DNA of 64,000 nucleotides from Lepus europaeus (lineage: Eukaryota > Chordata > Mammalia > Lagomorpha > Leporidae). Numbering within the stretch: position 1 is the stretch's first letter; each line of letters begins with the position of its first letter. The notes under the pieces were generated by a model. The model saw nothing but the letters and a program-made list of their open reading frames with translations, had not been told where the DNA came from and did not search any database. Shown here piece by piece: positions 47,323-57,367 of the stretch. The DNA is taken from assembly GCF_033115175.1 (NCBI RefSeq), contig NC_084827.1, forward strand, positions 57,225,201-57,289,200, in the 5' to 3' direction. A program made the position numbers and the translations under genes.

Positions 47323-47744
47323 GTATGGAAAGTTAATGAGGGCAGTTAGCATGAATGCAGAAATACAGTAGAGAAGAGAGTCAATAGTTGTTGCATAGAC
47401 TAAATCATATTGCTGTTGCTCTTAATTGACCAGTGCCTAGGTTATAATTAGAAATTAAATCACTCGCTCATCTAGCTTTCTTTTCTGAAGCTGGACATGT
47501 TTATTAAAGCACATATGTGGGCCTGTGGTATATTTACACTGTCATATTTCCTATGATCTGTTTACATCAAGGTTTTAAATTCAAATTCCTTCATGAGGCA
47601 GATAGTTCAGCTAAATGACTAAACTAGATAGGGTAAATCAGAGAGGTAGGTGCCTATGAGGCAAGAGAAGGTGAGGAAGTGTGACAGACTGATGGATGAG
47701 CAAGGCCTTGTAAGGGAAATATAAAGTAATAGTTTAAAAGAACT

Positions 47745-48065
47745 GGGGCCAGCGCTGTGGCGCAGTGGGTTAACGCCGCCCCCCCCCCCCATATGGGCGA
47801 CAGTTCGAGACCCATCTGCTCCACTTCTTGTCCCGCTCTCTACTAAGGCCCGGAATAACAGTAGAAGATGGTCCAAGTCCTTGGGCCCCTGTACCCATGT
47901 GAGAGACCAGGAAGAAGCTTCTGGCTCCTGGCTTTGGATCAGTGCAGCTCCTGCCATTGCGGCCATCTGGGGAGTGAACCATTGGATGGAAAACCTCTCT
48001 GTCACTACCTCTCCTCTCTTTGTGTAACTCTGACTTTCAAATAAATAAATAAACCTTTAAAAAAA
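47745..48065 (+). mobile_element. CSINE with poly-C run in its head
   Basis: GGGGCCAGCGCTGTGGCGCA head and full body. Between GCCG and ATATGGGCGA the usual CCTGCAGTGCCGGCATCC is replaced by 12 C (47779-47790). Tail CAAATAAATAAATAAACC. Short TSD around AAAAGAAC. Confidence 0.95.
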
Positions 48066-48564
48066 GAACATACATACAAAAACTGTATTTTTAGAAATTC
48101 TAAAAAAATAATCATTCCTGTGGACTCAGTGGGCTGTAATTCCTCTCTTTTCTGATCCTTGTTGGGCTGATAATATGTCAGGGATTGATAATTTTTCTTG
48201 GACTGACAAGACAGTAAATTTTTTAGGTCAGGTGGACCTCTCAGCTCTGTGTTGCAACTTCTTACTTTTACCACGCAGAAGTGACCTCACCCAACATATA
48301 AGTGAATGAGCATGGATGTGTTCCCATGAGGTTTTTCTTATAGTTTTAATTCATTTATTACTATTTATATCATGTCAGGGAGGATAATATCCTGAGACTT
48401 CTAAATCAGCATTGTATTAATCTTACTCTTTTTTGAATATTTCTTTTTATTGTTTGAGATAGTCAAAGGCTTAATGGCTCTACTAAATAAAGAGTTTGAC
48501 ACATAAAAGTAAAATGATAATACCCAAGAGGAAAATAGGTAAAGGTGGCAAACATAAATGAATG

Positions 48565-48890
48565 GGGGCTGGCTCTGTGGTGTAGTGGATAAAGCAATCT
48601 CCTGCAGTGCCTGCATCCCAAATGGGCGCTGGTTCAGGACCCAGCTCTCTGCTGTGGCCTGGGAAAGCAGTAGAAAATGGCTCGGGTTCTTGGGCCCCTG
48701 TACTTATGTGAGAAACCCAGAAGAAGCTCTTGTTTCCTGGCTTCAGATTGGTGCAGCTCCGGCCATTGCAGCCAACTGGGGAGTGAACCAGCAGATGGAG
48801 GACTTATCTCTCTCTGCCTCTCTTTGTCTCTCTGTGTAACTCTAACTTTCAAATAAATTAAATAAATCTTTAAAAAAACAACAAAAAACA
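48565..48890 (+). mobile_element. CSINE lacking part of the B box
   Basis: GGGGGCTGGCTCTGTGGTGT head; after GGTTCAGGACCCAGCTCTC about 25 bp (the second half of the B box and the GCTCCACTTC segment) are missing. Tail AAATAAATTAAATAAATC. TSD ATAAATGAATG / ATAAATGGATG (48554-48564 / 48891-48901). Confidence 0.94.
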
Positions 48891-48901
48891 ATAAATGGAT
48901 G

Positions 48902-49959
48902 AAAATATATTCAACTTCATTCATATACAGTAAATAATAAAGGTTACAAAATCATTAATACTACAGTAGTATATAATTCCTATCAATTGCTTTGGCATTT
49001 TTTAAAAAATTGACAGAACACTGTATGTGCAGCAAAACTGCAAAATTACAATGAAATTTTACTTATAGAAACAATGATGGCTAGACTTGGCCTGAGGTCA
49101 CTTCACCAACTACTTTCCTAAGTGGTTTAGTAGACTAGGTAGGAAGGAGTTATTGGGATTCTGGTTCAATTTATTATTCATGCCCAGAATTTCCCCATAA
49201 TTTATTATATCAATTATGCAACAAAATTTTATTTTTCATTTCTGGTCACCTAGTTTGGATGACTTTTTAAATAAACCTTCATTTATTCACAAGGATAGGT
49301 ACTACTTTTCATAATAATTTTAAATGGATTTTTCCAGAAGAATCATCTTCCTTTACACTTGTATTATATAAAAGCATCTATAAACAAGATGCTGGACTCA
49401 GCTGTATAAATAATCAGCATCGTATATCTGCATTTTGAAACTTCCAAATGGTAATATGAAAGGTTAATGTTAAGTATCAAAATAGAGGACCAAGCAACAA
49501 CACTTCATCAGATCTGGCAAATCATTCTACATAAAGCAATGCTTAAAAAAATAGTAACAATAAAAAGGAGGTATGGTGTGAAGAAATTCAACCCTGCATT
49601 TCTATGAAGATGAGATGAAAAGTCAATCAGTTGCTCTGGGTTTGGGGGGGTGGAGAGAGTGAATGAGAGTAATATGGGAAAAAGAAGGAAGGGAGGGAGG
49701 GAGGGAGGAAGGGAGGTAAAAGAAAAGCAGTTGATTGGATAAGTATTCATCTCTATACCTTGGGGATAATTCCTGACTACACTGAGGATCTAGAGTCTTT
49801 ACAGTTCATGAGAGTAGACCATAAAATCATTAGACATGCAAAACAATTTATATTTATGAAAAAGTAAAAAAATAGTTGATAGAAACATGAGTACAAGTTG
49901 GCCTAAATGTTGATCTTGGCAAACAGATTCTTCTGTGCAGTTTTTGACAAAGCTGTTCA
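48902..49959. other. Unassigned AT-rich sequence
   Basis: No gene recognised. A GGGA repeat lies at 49684-49717. Confidence 0.45.
49684..49717. repeat. (GGGA)n tract
   Basis: GAAGGGAGGGAGGGAGGGAG and continuing; purine-only low complexity. Confidence 0.88.
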
Positions 49960-50300
49960 AAGAGTTAAAGGAACATATTTTCAAATAATTTGGGAAAATA
50001 TGACATAAAAACATCAGGTAAAAAGGAAAATTAAGAAATAGAACCAAATGGAAAGTCTAAAACTGTTGACTAAATATAATGACATCAAAAATCCATGGGA
50101 CAGGATTAACAACAGTATAAGAGTCATTTAACTTAGATTAAATAGCCCAATATGAAGAGAAAAGAAAAGGATCATAAACTTAAGTGAAATAAGAAGAGAT
50201 TCGATGTCTCTGGAACAATACTGAAATAGTATTGTTAAATGAATAGTTAAATGAATATAATGGGAATCCAAGTAGGAATTAGATTAAGGAGCAAAAATAT
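49960..50300 (+). mobile_element. Possible old L1 ORF1-region fragment
   Basis: 'ATCCATGGGACAGGATTAAC' and 'ATAATGGGAATCCAAGTAGG' resemble the L1M ORF1 stretch coding for the '...RIMGVPE' segment. Low confidence. Confidence 0.35.
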
Positions 50301-50340
50301 CCTAAGTGGCTCAACCTGCTGCACCAAAACACCAGTCCCT
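50301..50340 (-). mobile_element. CSINE head fragment (40 bp)
   Basis: Minus strand: AGGGACTGGTGTTTTGGTGC followed by AGCAGGTTGAGCCACTTAGG, the tRNA-like first 40 bases of a CSINE. Nothing of the body follows. Confidence 0.7.
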
Positions 50341-50574
50341 AACAGACAACATAATGATAATTTTGTAGTTATCTCACTCTAATTCACAGTCACTCCTGTC
50401 TTTTTCAGAGCAATATCTCTTTCTCTCTCTCTCTTTCTCCTTTTCTCTCTTTCTCCCATTCTATCATCATCATCATCCAGTATTTATTAAAAAGTGGCAT
50501 TATTTAATATGATATATTGTACTATATGACCTGGGTTTTCTAAAACTTCCTAGAGAAATGAAAGTAAAATATGG

Positions 50575-50790
50575 TTTATCAGATGGCTCAAATATTTGAG
50601 CCCCTGCCACCCATGTAACTGGCTTGGATGGAGCTCTGGACTGCTGGCTTTGGCCTAGCCCAGCCCTGTCTATTGTGGGCACGTGGGGAGTAAACCAGTG
50701 GATGGCTGATTTCTCTCTTTCTTGCTCTTTGTCTTCCTCTCTTTCTCTCTTTGTCTCACTGCCTTTTTAAACAAATAAAAACAGACAAAT
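50575..50790 (+). mobile_element. CSINE 3' fragment, 5'-truncated
   Basis: Begins near 'AGATGGCTCAAATATTTGAG', continues through GGAGTAAACCAGTGGATGG, a CTTT-rich pyrimidine tract and a AAACAAATAAAAACAG tail. Head absent. Confidence 0.88.
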
Positions 50791-50803
50791 AAAAGCTCTT
50801 AAA

Positions 50804-51116
50804 GGCCAGTGCCATGGCTCACTGGGCTAATCCTCTGCCTGTGGCACCAGTACTCTGGGTTCTGGTACCGGTTGGGGCGCCAGTTCTGTCCCGGTTGCTC
50901 CTCTTCCAGTCCAGCTCTCTGCTATGGCCCAGGAAGCCAGTGGAGGATGGTCCAAGTGTTTGGGCCCTGCACCTGCATGGGAGACCAGGGGGAGACGCCT
51001 GGCTCCTGGCTTCGGATCAGAGCAACGTGCTGTCGTGGCGGCCATTTGGGGGGTGAACCAACGGAGGGAGGACCTTTTTCTCTCTCACTGTCTAACTCTG
51101 CCTGTCAAAAGAAAAA
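50804..51116 (+). mobile_element. CSINE, young type, with TSD
   Basis: GGCCAGTGCCATGGCTCACT head, B-box GGTTCTGGTACCGG (CCC changed), CTAACTCTGCCTGTC and an A-rich tail. Perfect 13-bp TSD AAAAGCTCTTAAA at 50791-50803 and 51117-51129. It was inserted into the tail of the preceding SINE fragment. Confidence 0.96.
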
Positions 51117-51179
51117 AAAAGCTCTTAAAGTTAAAAGTTGAGATACGTTGATATAAAACCTTATTTGAAATTCATGTGG

Positions 51180-51782
51180 TTTTTTTTCATAAACTTTTAA
51201 CAGACCTGGTGTATATATTATACAATAAATAATATGTCAAGCTGTAGCAATGTTGCAAACTCATGAAGTGAAAGTAAACGTTTGAAAATTTAGTAAAAAT
51301 GATAAGTCTTTAGCCAAGACATAGAACATAGAAAAACAAACAAAATGAAAATTTTATAACTGAAAAATATAATAGCTTTAAAAATCATGGGTGTGTCCAA
51401 TAGCAAAATGGAGCTGACAGAAGAATGAGCCAAGGGATGTACATGTACAGGACATACCTCATGTGAGGGACGGAGGCAAGAGACTGAGAAAGCCCCAAGG
51501 TTATGTGGTAAATTACACAAAGTCTAGCATTTGTGTTCTTAGAGTTCAAAAAAGGAAAAGAGCAATAGACGGGTGCAGAGAAATACTACAGTAAACAGTG
51601 GGTAACATCTCAAATCTGGTGGAAGATATAAATTTCAAGTGTAAGAGGCTCAGGAAAAAAGAAACAATAAAATCAAAGACAAGTAGACTCAGACATCCTC
51701 CAAATACGACTGACAACTAAATATAGAGGGGAAAGAAAAGAAAACAACTTGGAAAACCCCAGAGAAAAAACAGTAATGGAAG
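51180..51782 (+). mobile_element. Old L1 ORF1-region fragment
   Basis: 'TTTATAACTGAAAAATATAATAG' and 'GTGTAAGAGGCTCAGG', with 'ACATCCTCCAAATACGACTG' later, follow the order of L1M ORF1 DNA. Very diverged, with no open frame. Confidence 0.45.
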
Positions 51783-52046
51783 TTTTTTTTTTTTTTTTTT
51801 TTGATAGGCAGAGTTAGACAGTGAGAGAGAGAGAGACAGAGAGAAAGGTCTTCCTTCCGTTGGTTCACCCCCCAAATGGCCGCTATAGTCGGCACGCTGC
51901 ACCGATCCGAAGCCAGGAGCCAGGTGCTTCTCCTGGTCTCCCATGGGGGGCAGGGCCCAAACACTTGGGCTATCCTCCACTGCCTTCTCAGGCCACAGCA
52001 GAGAGCTGGCCTGGAAGAGGGGCAATCGGGACAGAACCAGCTGCGC
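51783..52046 (-). mobile_element. CSINE, young type, 5'-truncated
   Basis: 19-T run (A tail on the minus strand), GATAGGCAGAGTTAGACAG, GAGAGAGAGAGACAGAGAGA, body to GGCAATCGGGACAGAA, then the tRNA-like head is missing. Possible weak TSD CAGTAATGGAAG / CAGAGATGGAGG. Confidence 0.93.
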
Positions 52047-52693
52047 AGGACAGAGATGGAGGATAGAGACTGAGAGCTCCAGACTGCAGCACTGATCAAA
52101 AAGTCTTGGCCAGGCTGACAGTGGGGAGCGAAGCGAAGGGAGTCCGATTCATTTCCTGTGTCAGAGATGGTCCAGCACTGGCCCTCCTGCCATGCTCATC
52201 AATGACAGGAAGCAGTCCAGGTGACATGTGACCTCAGTGTGGCCCCCAGGCAGCTCGGAAGGTCCAGCTTCAGGAGGCCATCTGTCTACCTAGCCCCTCA
52301 GAACAGGTTCCCTTGAAAGGAGATTTGAGCAACACAATTCTAAGTCATGCAGGGACCTCTTCAGACCCACACATTCTTCTGCAAGAATACTGACTTGGTA
52401 TCACAAGCCAATCATCAGTCATTAACTGTGTGTCTCAATTAATAGCTGGGCTTTTAAGATTCTCTTACAGAAAATTCTTAATAGAGAGAAAAGCCAAAGG
52501 ATTGAGAAGATAACTATTATGAGAACAAGATGGAACATCTGTAGGCAGTTCAGCTGTCACTTATCATTCCTAGTCCATGACTAAGAAATGCTTTAGACAG
52601 AAAGACAAAACAGAAAAATCTTCTATTTTTCAAGGCCATGTCTCAACTGTATAAATGTGTCATTGATGCCCTAGGAATCAGTTTTATGCTGGA

Positions 52694-53011
52694 TTTTTTA
52701 AAGATGTATTTCATTTTTGAAAAGCAGAGTAATAGAGAGAGGGAGAGAGAAGGAAAGAGAGAGAGAGAGAGAGAAACTTACTCCTGCTGGTTCTTTCCCC
52801 AAATGCCCACAACAGCCAGGGCTGGGCCAGGCCAAATCTGGGAGCCTGAAAAGCAGTGTGGGTTTCTCAAATGGGTTGCAAGGACACAAGTTCTTTGGCC
52901 ATCATTTGCTGCTTTTCCAGGCACATTACCAGGGAGCTGGATTGGAAGTGATAGGAAATGTGAGTGTTGCAAATGCAGGCTTAAACCATTGTGCCACAAT
53001 GCCCACACCTG
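52694..53011 (-). mobile_element. Old CSINE copy
   Basis: AAGATGTATTTCATTTTTGA tail, GAGAGAGAGAGAGAGAGA tract, body, CATTGTGCCACAATGCCCAC head. About 20 bp are lost in the head. Confidence 0.92.
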
Positions 53012-53329
53012 TTGATTTGTGTCTGTTATTCTGACTCCTCTGTAGATTAAATATGTAATTGCTTATTTGTTAAGAGAAAAATTATCTCAGGAAAGCATCT
53101 TAGACTTACTGTTCTAAGATACCCTAAAAGGAGAGCAGATACAGGTTAAGGACCTATCACTGATATCTCCTTTGAAATTCCACTAATGTATGGAAACTCC
53201 TACATGGATTTTTCTGTGTGCCACAGGCATCTCAGATTTAACAATTCTAAAGTTAAACTTCAATTTCTTTTACCTCCCATGTATCTACACAGTACTAAGT
53301 ACACATTCCTGCTACAGTCATCTCAAGCT

Positions 53330-54066
53330 TATTGAATGACATCTTCATCCATCCAATTGCTCAAGCCGGAGTCCTGTGATTTATTTGTGATCCCAGCATT
53401 CCCCCTGTTTTGACATCTAATCCAATGTAACCCCCACATATCCTGACTCATCTTATCTTCACATCCTCCCAACTGCCAGATTAGTCCATATTAATATCCT
53501 CTCTTGCCTGAACTATTGCAATAGGCACACCCTGGTCACTTCTGAATCCATTAATCATCTGACCAAGTCAGTGATTTATTAAAAACTAAAACCAGCTCAT
53601 GGCTCTCCCAAGCCAAAATCCTTCAAAAGTTTGCAACTGAACTTCAAATAAAGCATTAAGTCCTTACAGGATCCCAAGACTTTGTAGCACTGGGCCCTGC
53701 CTTCCTCTCTGATCTCATGCTATACTATTCTCACTTCCTCACTTCTCTATGTCTTTGGGTCTTTTCTTACATTTTCTTAGTCCAATGAGCTCATTCCCAC
53801 CCCACTGCTTTTGTGCTGTTTTGTTTTGTTTTGCTTTGCTTTGCTTTGTTTTTCTGCTGGAATGCTTCTCCTCAGATTATACTTGGCTGCCTTTGGCTTC
53901 TTTAGGTTTCATCAAGCTACAAGATTCATATGAACATCTTCCCTGGCATCCCTATGATAACTCTTCTCCAAGGGCACAAATCTTGCTCTTTGGGTCATTG
54001 CTTTATCACAGTGTATAAAAAGATCCTGGATCATAGGAAATACTCCACTACTGTTTGTTGAGTGAG
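53330..54066 (+). mobile_element. L2 LINE 3' end
   Basis: Order of conserved L2 blocks: 'CTTGCCTGAACTATTGCAAT', 'CTCATGGCTCTCCCAAG', 'GGCCCTGCCTTCCTCTC', 'CTGCTGGAATGCTTCTCC', 'ACATCTTCCCTGGCATCC' and 'TACTGTTTGTTGAGTGAGTG'. A TTTTG/CTTTG microsatellite at 53818-53853 is embedded. No open frame remains. Confidence 0.72.
53818..53853. repeat. (TTTTG)n/(CTTTG)n microsatellite
   Basis: Seven or so pentamer units, TTTTG then CTTTG, within the L2 relic. Confidence 0.88.
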
Positions 54067-55435
54067 TGTGGGAAAGAATAAATGAAAGCAAACTCTGGGT
54101 TCCCCCCAAGTTAAATGCCTGTTAGGTGTCTTTAGGACTAGAGGCAGTGGAATTGAAACCTCATTTGATATTTGTGCTCTTGCATTTTTATGTCTGGAAA
54201 GTTGCAGTGTACTGATTGATGAAAATTTTAGTTTTGGACGGTCCGGTTGGTGGAGACTGATGGCCATAGGCTGAAAATGGATTGGAATCTGAAAAATTGT
54301 CCAGTTGCCAAAAAGCTCTTTGAATTCAAACTTTTAATAGTTTAGTCTTCCCTTAGGATGACAGAAGCTAGAGGAGAGGACCCAGGCTGTAATGCTAGGC
54401 TTGGCCCAGTCTTAAGAACATCCTTATTAAAATGATGGTCATTTAGACATCTTGCTGTAGTAGGGCATCTGGTTTGAGAAACTCTGTGGCTGTACCTTCC
54501 CCAAACCACTTCTGGTCTCACACCAAAGACACCCACTGGTCACTCTGTTGCTAAGGTACTTTAAACAGAGGTAGTAGAATTTCAGAATTCCTGGAGTTTA
54601 ATGCGTATTTCCTCTATTACCTTTGTCTCATGAAGTAACTAGGTCAGTTGCCATTTCTCTGAGAATAACACTGGTGACTAGACAACCCTTCCAAAGAAGA
54701 TGAACAGTTGCTGGTCTGTGCTCTCAGCCCTTTAGCACTTCACCTCTGTATTTCCAAATCCAGTTTCCAGTTGCTACATTACCAAGATCAATCATAGGGG
54801 CACCTCTTACTTATCCAGGTCATTAAGTGAGAAATAATCTAGAGCCTCAGGAGAATACAGTGATGATCACTTGAAACTTCTGCTGTAACCAGGTAAATTG
54901 TATCTCTTAGCTTGTCAATGTGTGTGTAATATGCTAGAGTTATTTTTTAGTAGTATCACTATCTCAAGAGTACTCAGTTTAATGAACTTTATGGAAGCCC
55001 TAAGGATAAATCCTTCTTGAGCTTGAACATGTGTTATATGGAGGATGAATGTTGATACTGAAGTAGCACAAATGACTCTTTAAAAGAATGTACAGTTAGC
55101 ACTACAGGTACATCTTTTTGGATATTGACAAGAAGCTTCATAATGGATTAAGTATTTAATAAATTATAAATATATTTAATAATTTGGTACATCTCTTCAA
55201 TTCTAGACTTATAATCTAAACAGTATAATGTAAAACAGTTAAATTACAGTAATATTAGCATTACTATCAATAATTGCATCTGAAGTAATAATATAAATAC
55301 TTTGCATTTGTGAAATGAGTCATGTATCAAACTTTCTTTTGTCTATTATGTCATTTAATCATTAAAATGACTGCTAACTATGTAAAATAATCTGTACCCC
55401 ACTTTTGGGAAACATAGTATTACAAGAATTTTATA
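54067..55435. other. Unassigned sequence
   Basis: No gene or repeat recognised with confidence. Confidence 0.45.
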
Positions 55436-55716
55436 CTTCAAAGTATTTATTTGAGAGGGAGAGAGAGAGTGTATGTGTTCCATCATTCTCCAAATATCCA
55501 CAAAGCACGTGGCTGAGCTGGAGCCAAAGCCAGGAACAAGAAGCTCATTACAAATCTCCCATGAGTTGCAGCGACCCTACTGCTTGAGCCATCAGCATTG
55601 CCTCACAGGATCTGCATAGCAGGAAACTAGAATCAGGAGCCAGAGCGAGGTATTAAATCCAGGTACTCTGATATAGGATGTAGATATCTTAACTGCTATG
55701 CTAAACTCATGCCTCT
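55436..55716 (-). mobile_element. Old CSINE copy
   Basis: AAAGTATTTATTTGAGAGGG tail, short AG tract, body with deletions, 'GGTACTCTGATATAGGATG' head variant shared with the two old copies at 3685 and 4441. Confidence 0.82.
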
Positions 55717-56194
55717 AATTTGTTTAATTCACATGAAGTGATGTTATAGAAGCACTTAAGACCATATGTTGAAAAAAATGTTTACCAAATGGAATGAGCT
55801 TAGAGGATAGCTAAAATCTTTTTTCTTCTTTCACCTTTGAGTTTGGATGCATGTTTAGGGTAGTTCAATGCAGTTCTAAATATTATCTAGGCTAAAAACA
55901 CAAGGAATGCGAGGTGTGTGTCATTAGCTACCTAATGTGATCAACTGAGTTAAGGACTGCAGATAGAATAATAGTAATTCTTCACATATATAAAGGGACT
56001 TCCTTCAAAACTCAAAGCTTCATTTATGATAAGGAGGCCATGCATTTTTGGGAATTCAAAATTCCCAAAATAAATTTATACACAAAGGTATTGATGGAAA
56101 TTCAGACATACATTGAAAACATAATTAAACAATAAATTTATTTTGGTTAAAAATGATTAGAAACACATGCATAATTTCTTCATAATAAACACTT

Positions 56195-56790
56195 TTTCTT
56201 GAAGTTTTTTTTTAAATTTTATTTAAGAAACATACTTTATGTATATCACATGTACAAATTCAGGAATATAGTGGCTCTTCCCAACCTACTCTCTTTTCTC
56301 TTATTTTTTTTTTTTTTAATTTTTAACAGGCAGAGTGGACAGTGAGAGAGAGAGAGAGACAGAGAGAAAGGTCTTCCTTTGCCGTTGGTTCACCCTCTAA
56401 TGGCCGCCACGGTAGCGCGCTGCGGCCGGCGCACCACGCTGTTCCGATGGCAGGAGCCAGGTGCTTCTCCTGGTCTCCCATGGGGTGCAGAGCCCAGACA
56501 CTTGGGCCATCCTCCACTGCACTCCCTGGCCACAGCAGAGAGCTGGCCTGGAAGAGGGGCAACCGGGACAGGATTGTTGCCCCGACCGGGACTAGAACCC
56601 GGTGTGCCGGCGCCGCAAGGCGGAGGATTATCCCAACCTACTCTCCCTCCCACCCACACTCCCACTCTTCTTCCTCCTCCCTTTCCTATTCCCATTCTTA
56701 TTTTTTACAAAGATTTATTTTTAGTTTATTTTATATTTATAAGATTAATCCTATACTAAGTAAATAGTTCAACAAATAGTATGAGGGGAA
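56195..56790 (-). mobile_element. L1 3' UTR end, antisense, split by a SINE
   Basis: From left: TTTTATTTAAGAAACATACT (A tail and terminal sequence), 'CAACCTACTCTC' then 'CCTCCCACCCACACTCCC' (antisense of the G-rich 3' UTR tract), 'AAGATTTATTTTTAGTTTAT' and 'AATAGTTCAACAAATAGTA'. It matches the rabbit-type L1 3' UTR in reverse. The SINE at 56294-56630 interrupts it. Confidence 0.75.
56294..56630 (-). mobile_element. CSINE, young type, head truncated, perfect 15-bp TSD
   Basis: A-tail (T run), body and most of the head, ending at CGCAAGGCGGAGGATTA, so the first 20-25 bases are missing. The TSD TCCCAACCTACTCTC is exact (56279-56293 and 56631-56645). The truncation therefore happened at insertion. 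Confidence 0.96.
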
Positions 56791-56799
56791 AAAAAGACA

Positions 56800-57000
56800 C
56801 TGTAACATAATTCCTCAAAATTGATGCAATTGGAAGCCATTATACTTAGTGGAATAAGCCAGTCCCCAAAAGACAAATATCATACATTTTCTCTGGTTTG
56901 TGATAAGTAATAGAGTACCTAATAGGTAATCTATAGGAGTGAAATTGACACTTGGACTGCTGATATGTAAAGATTTCAAAATTTCTTTACCAAAATAAAT
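56800..57000 (+). mobile_element. L1 3' UTR fragment
   Basis: 'TGATGCAATTGGAAGCCATT', 'TAGTGGAATAAGCCAGTCCC' and 'AGACAAATATCATACATTTTC' are the same landmarks as in 38500-38620, in plus orientation. Confidence 0.6.
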
Positions 57001-57367
57001 GTATTTTTATTCCATTTATAACAATCTTTTGAAAGTTTCTTTGCGTATAGATTCACACATAATCTTAATTGTACATCTCTGTGTAGAGACTTAGCTATTA
57101 GATTTTAATTGAGATAGAACAAAATTTAGAAATTAAGAGATCTGCAACTACCCTTTGTCAGTAAGTAAAATATAACTAAACTGAGCACTTTGGAAGCATT
57201 ACCATAAGTAATCCCAAGCCAGAAAATTGTAGCACTTATAAATAAGACTATCAATTAATATGAAACTATTATCTATTGATAAAACTTCTTGTGAAAACAT
57301 TATTTCATTTCATCCCTTAAATTTCTTTATGAAAATTTGAAGCACTGTAATAATTCCCATTTTGTAG
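57001..57367. other. Unassigned AT-rich sequence
   Basis: No gene recognised. The end (ATTCCCATTTTGTAGAG) hints at a MIR-like core but is too short to call. Confidence 0.4.

Noticed and set aside
51689..52099. 136-codon minus-strand frame
   Set aside because: It reads through the young SINE at 51783-52046 and its A tail (poly-Lys run).
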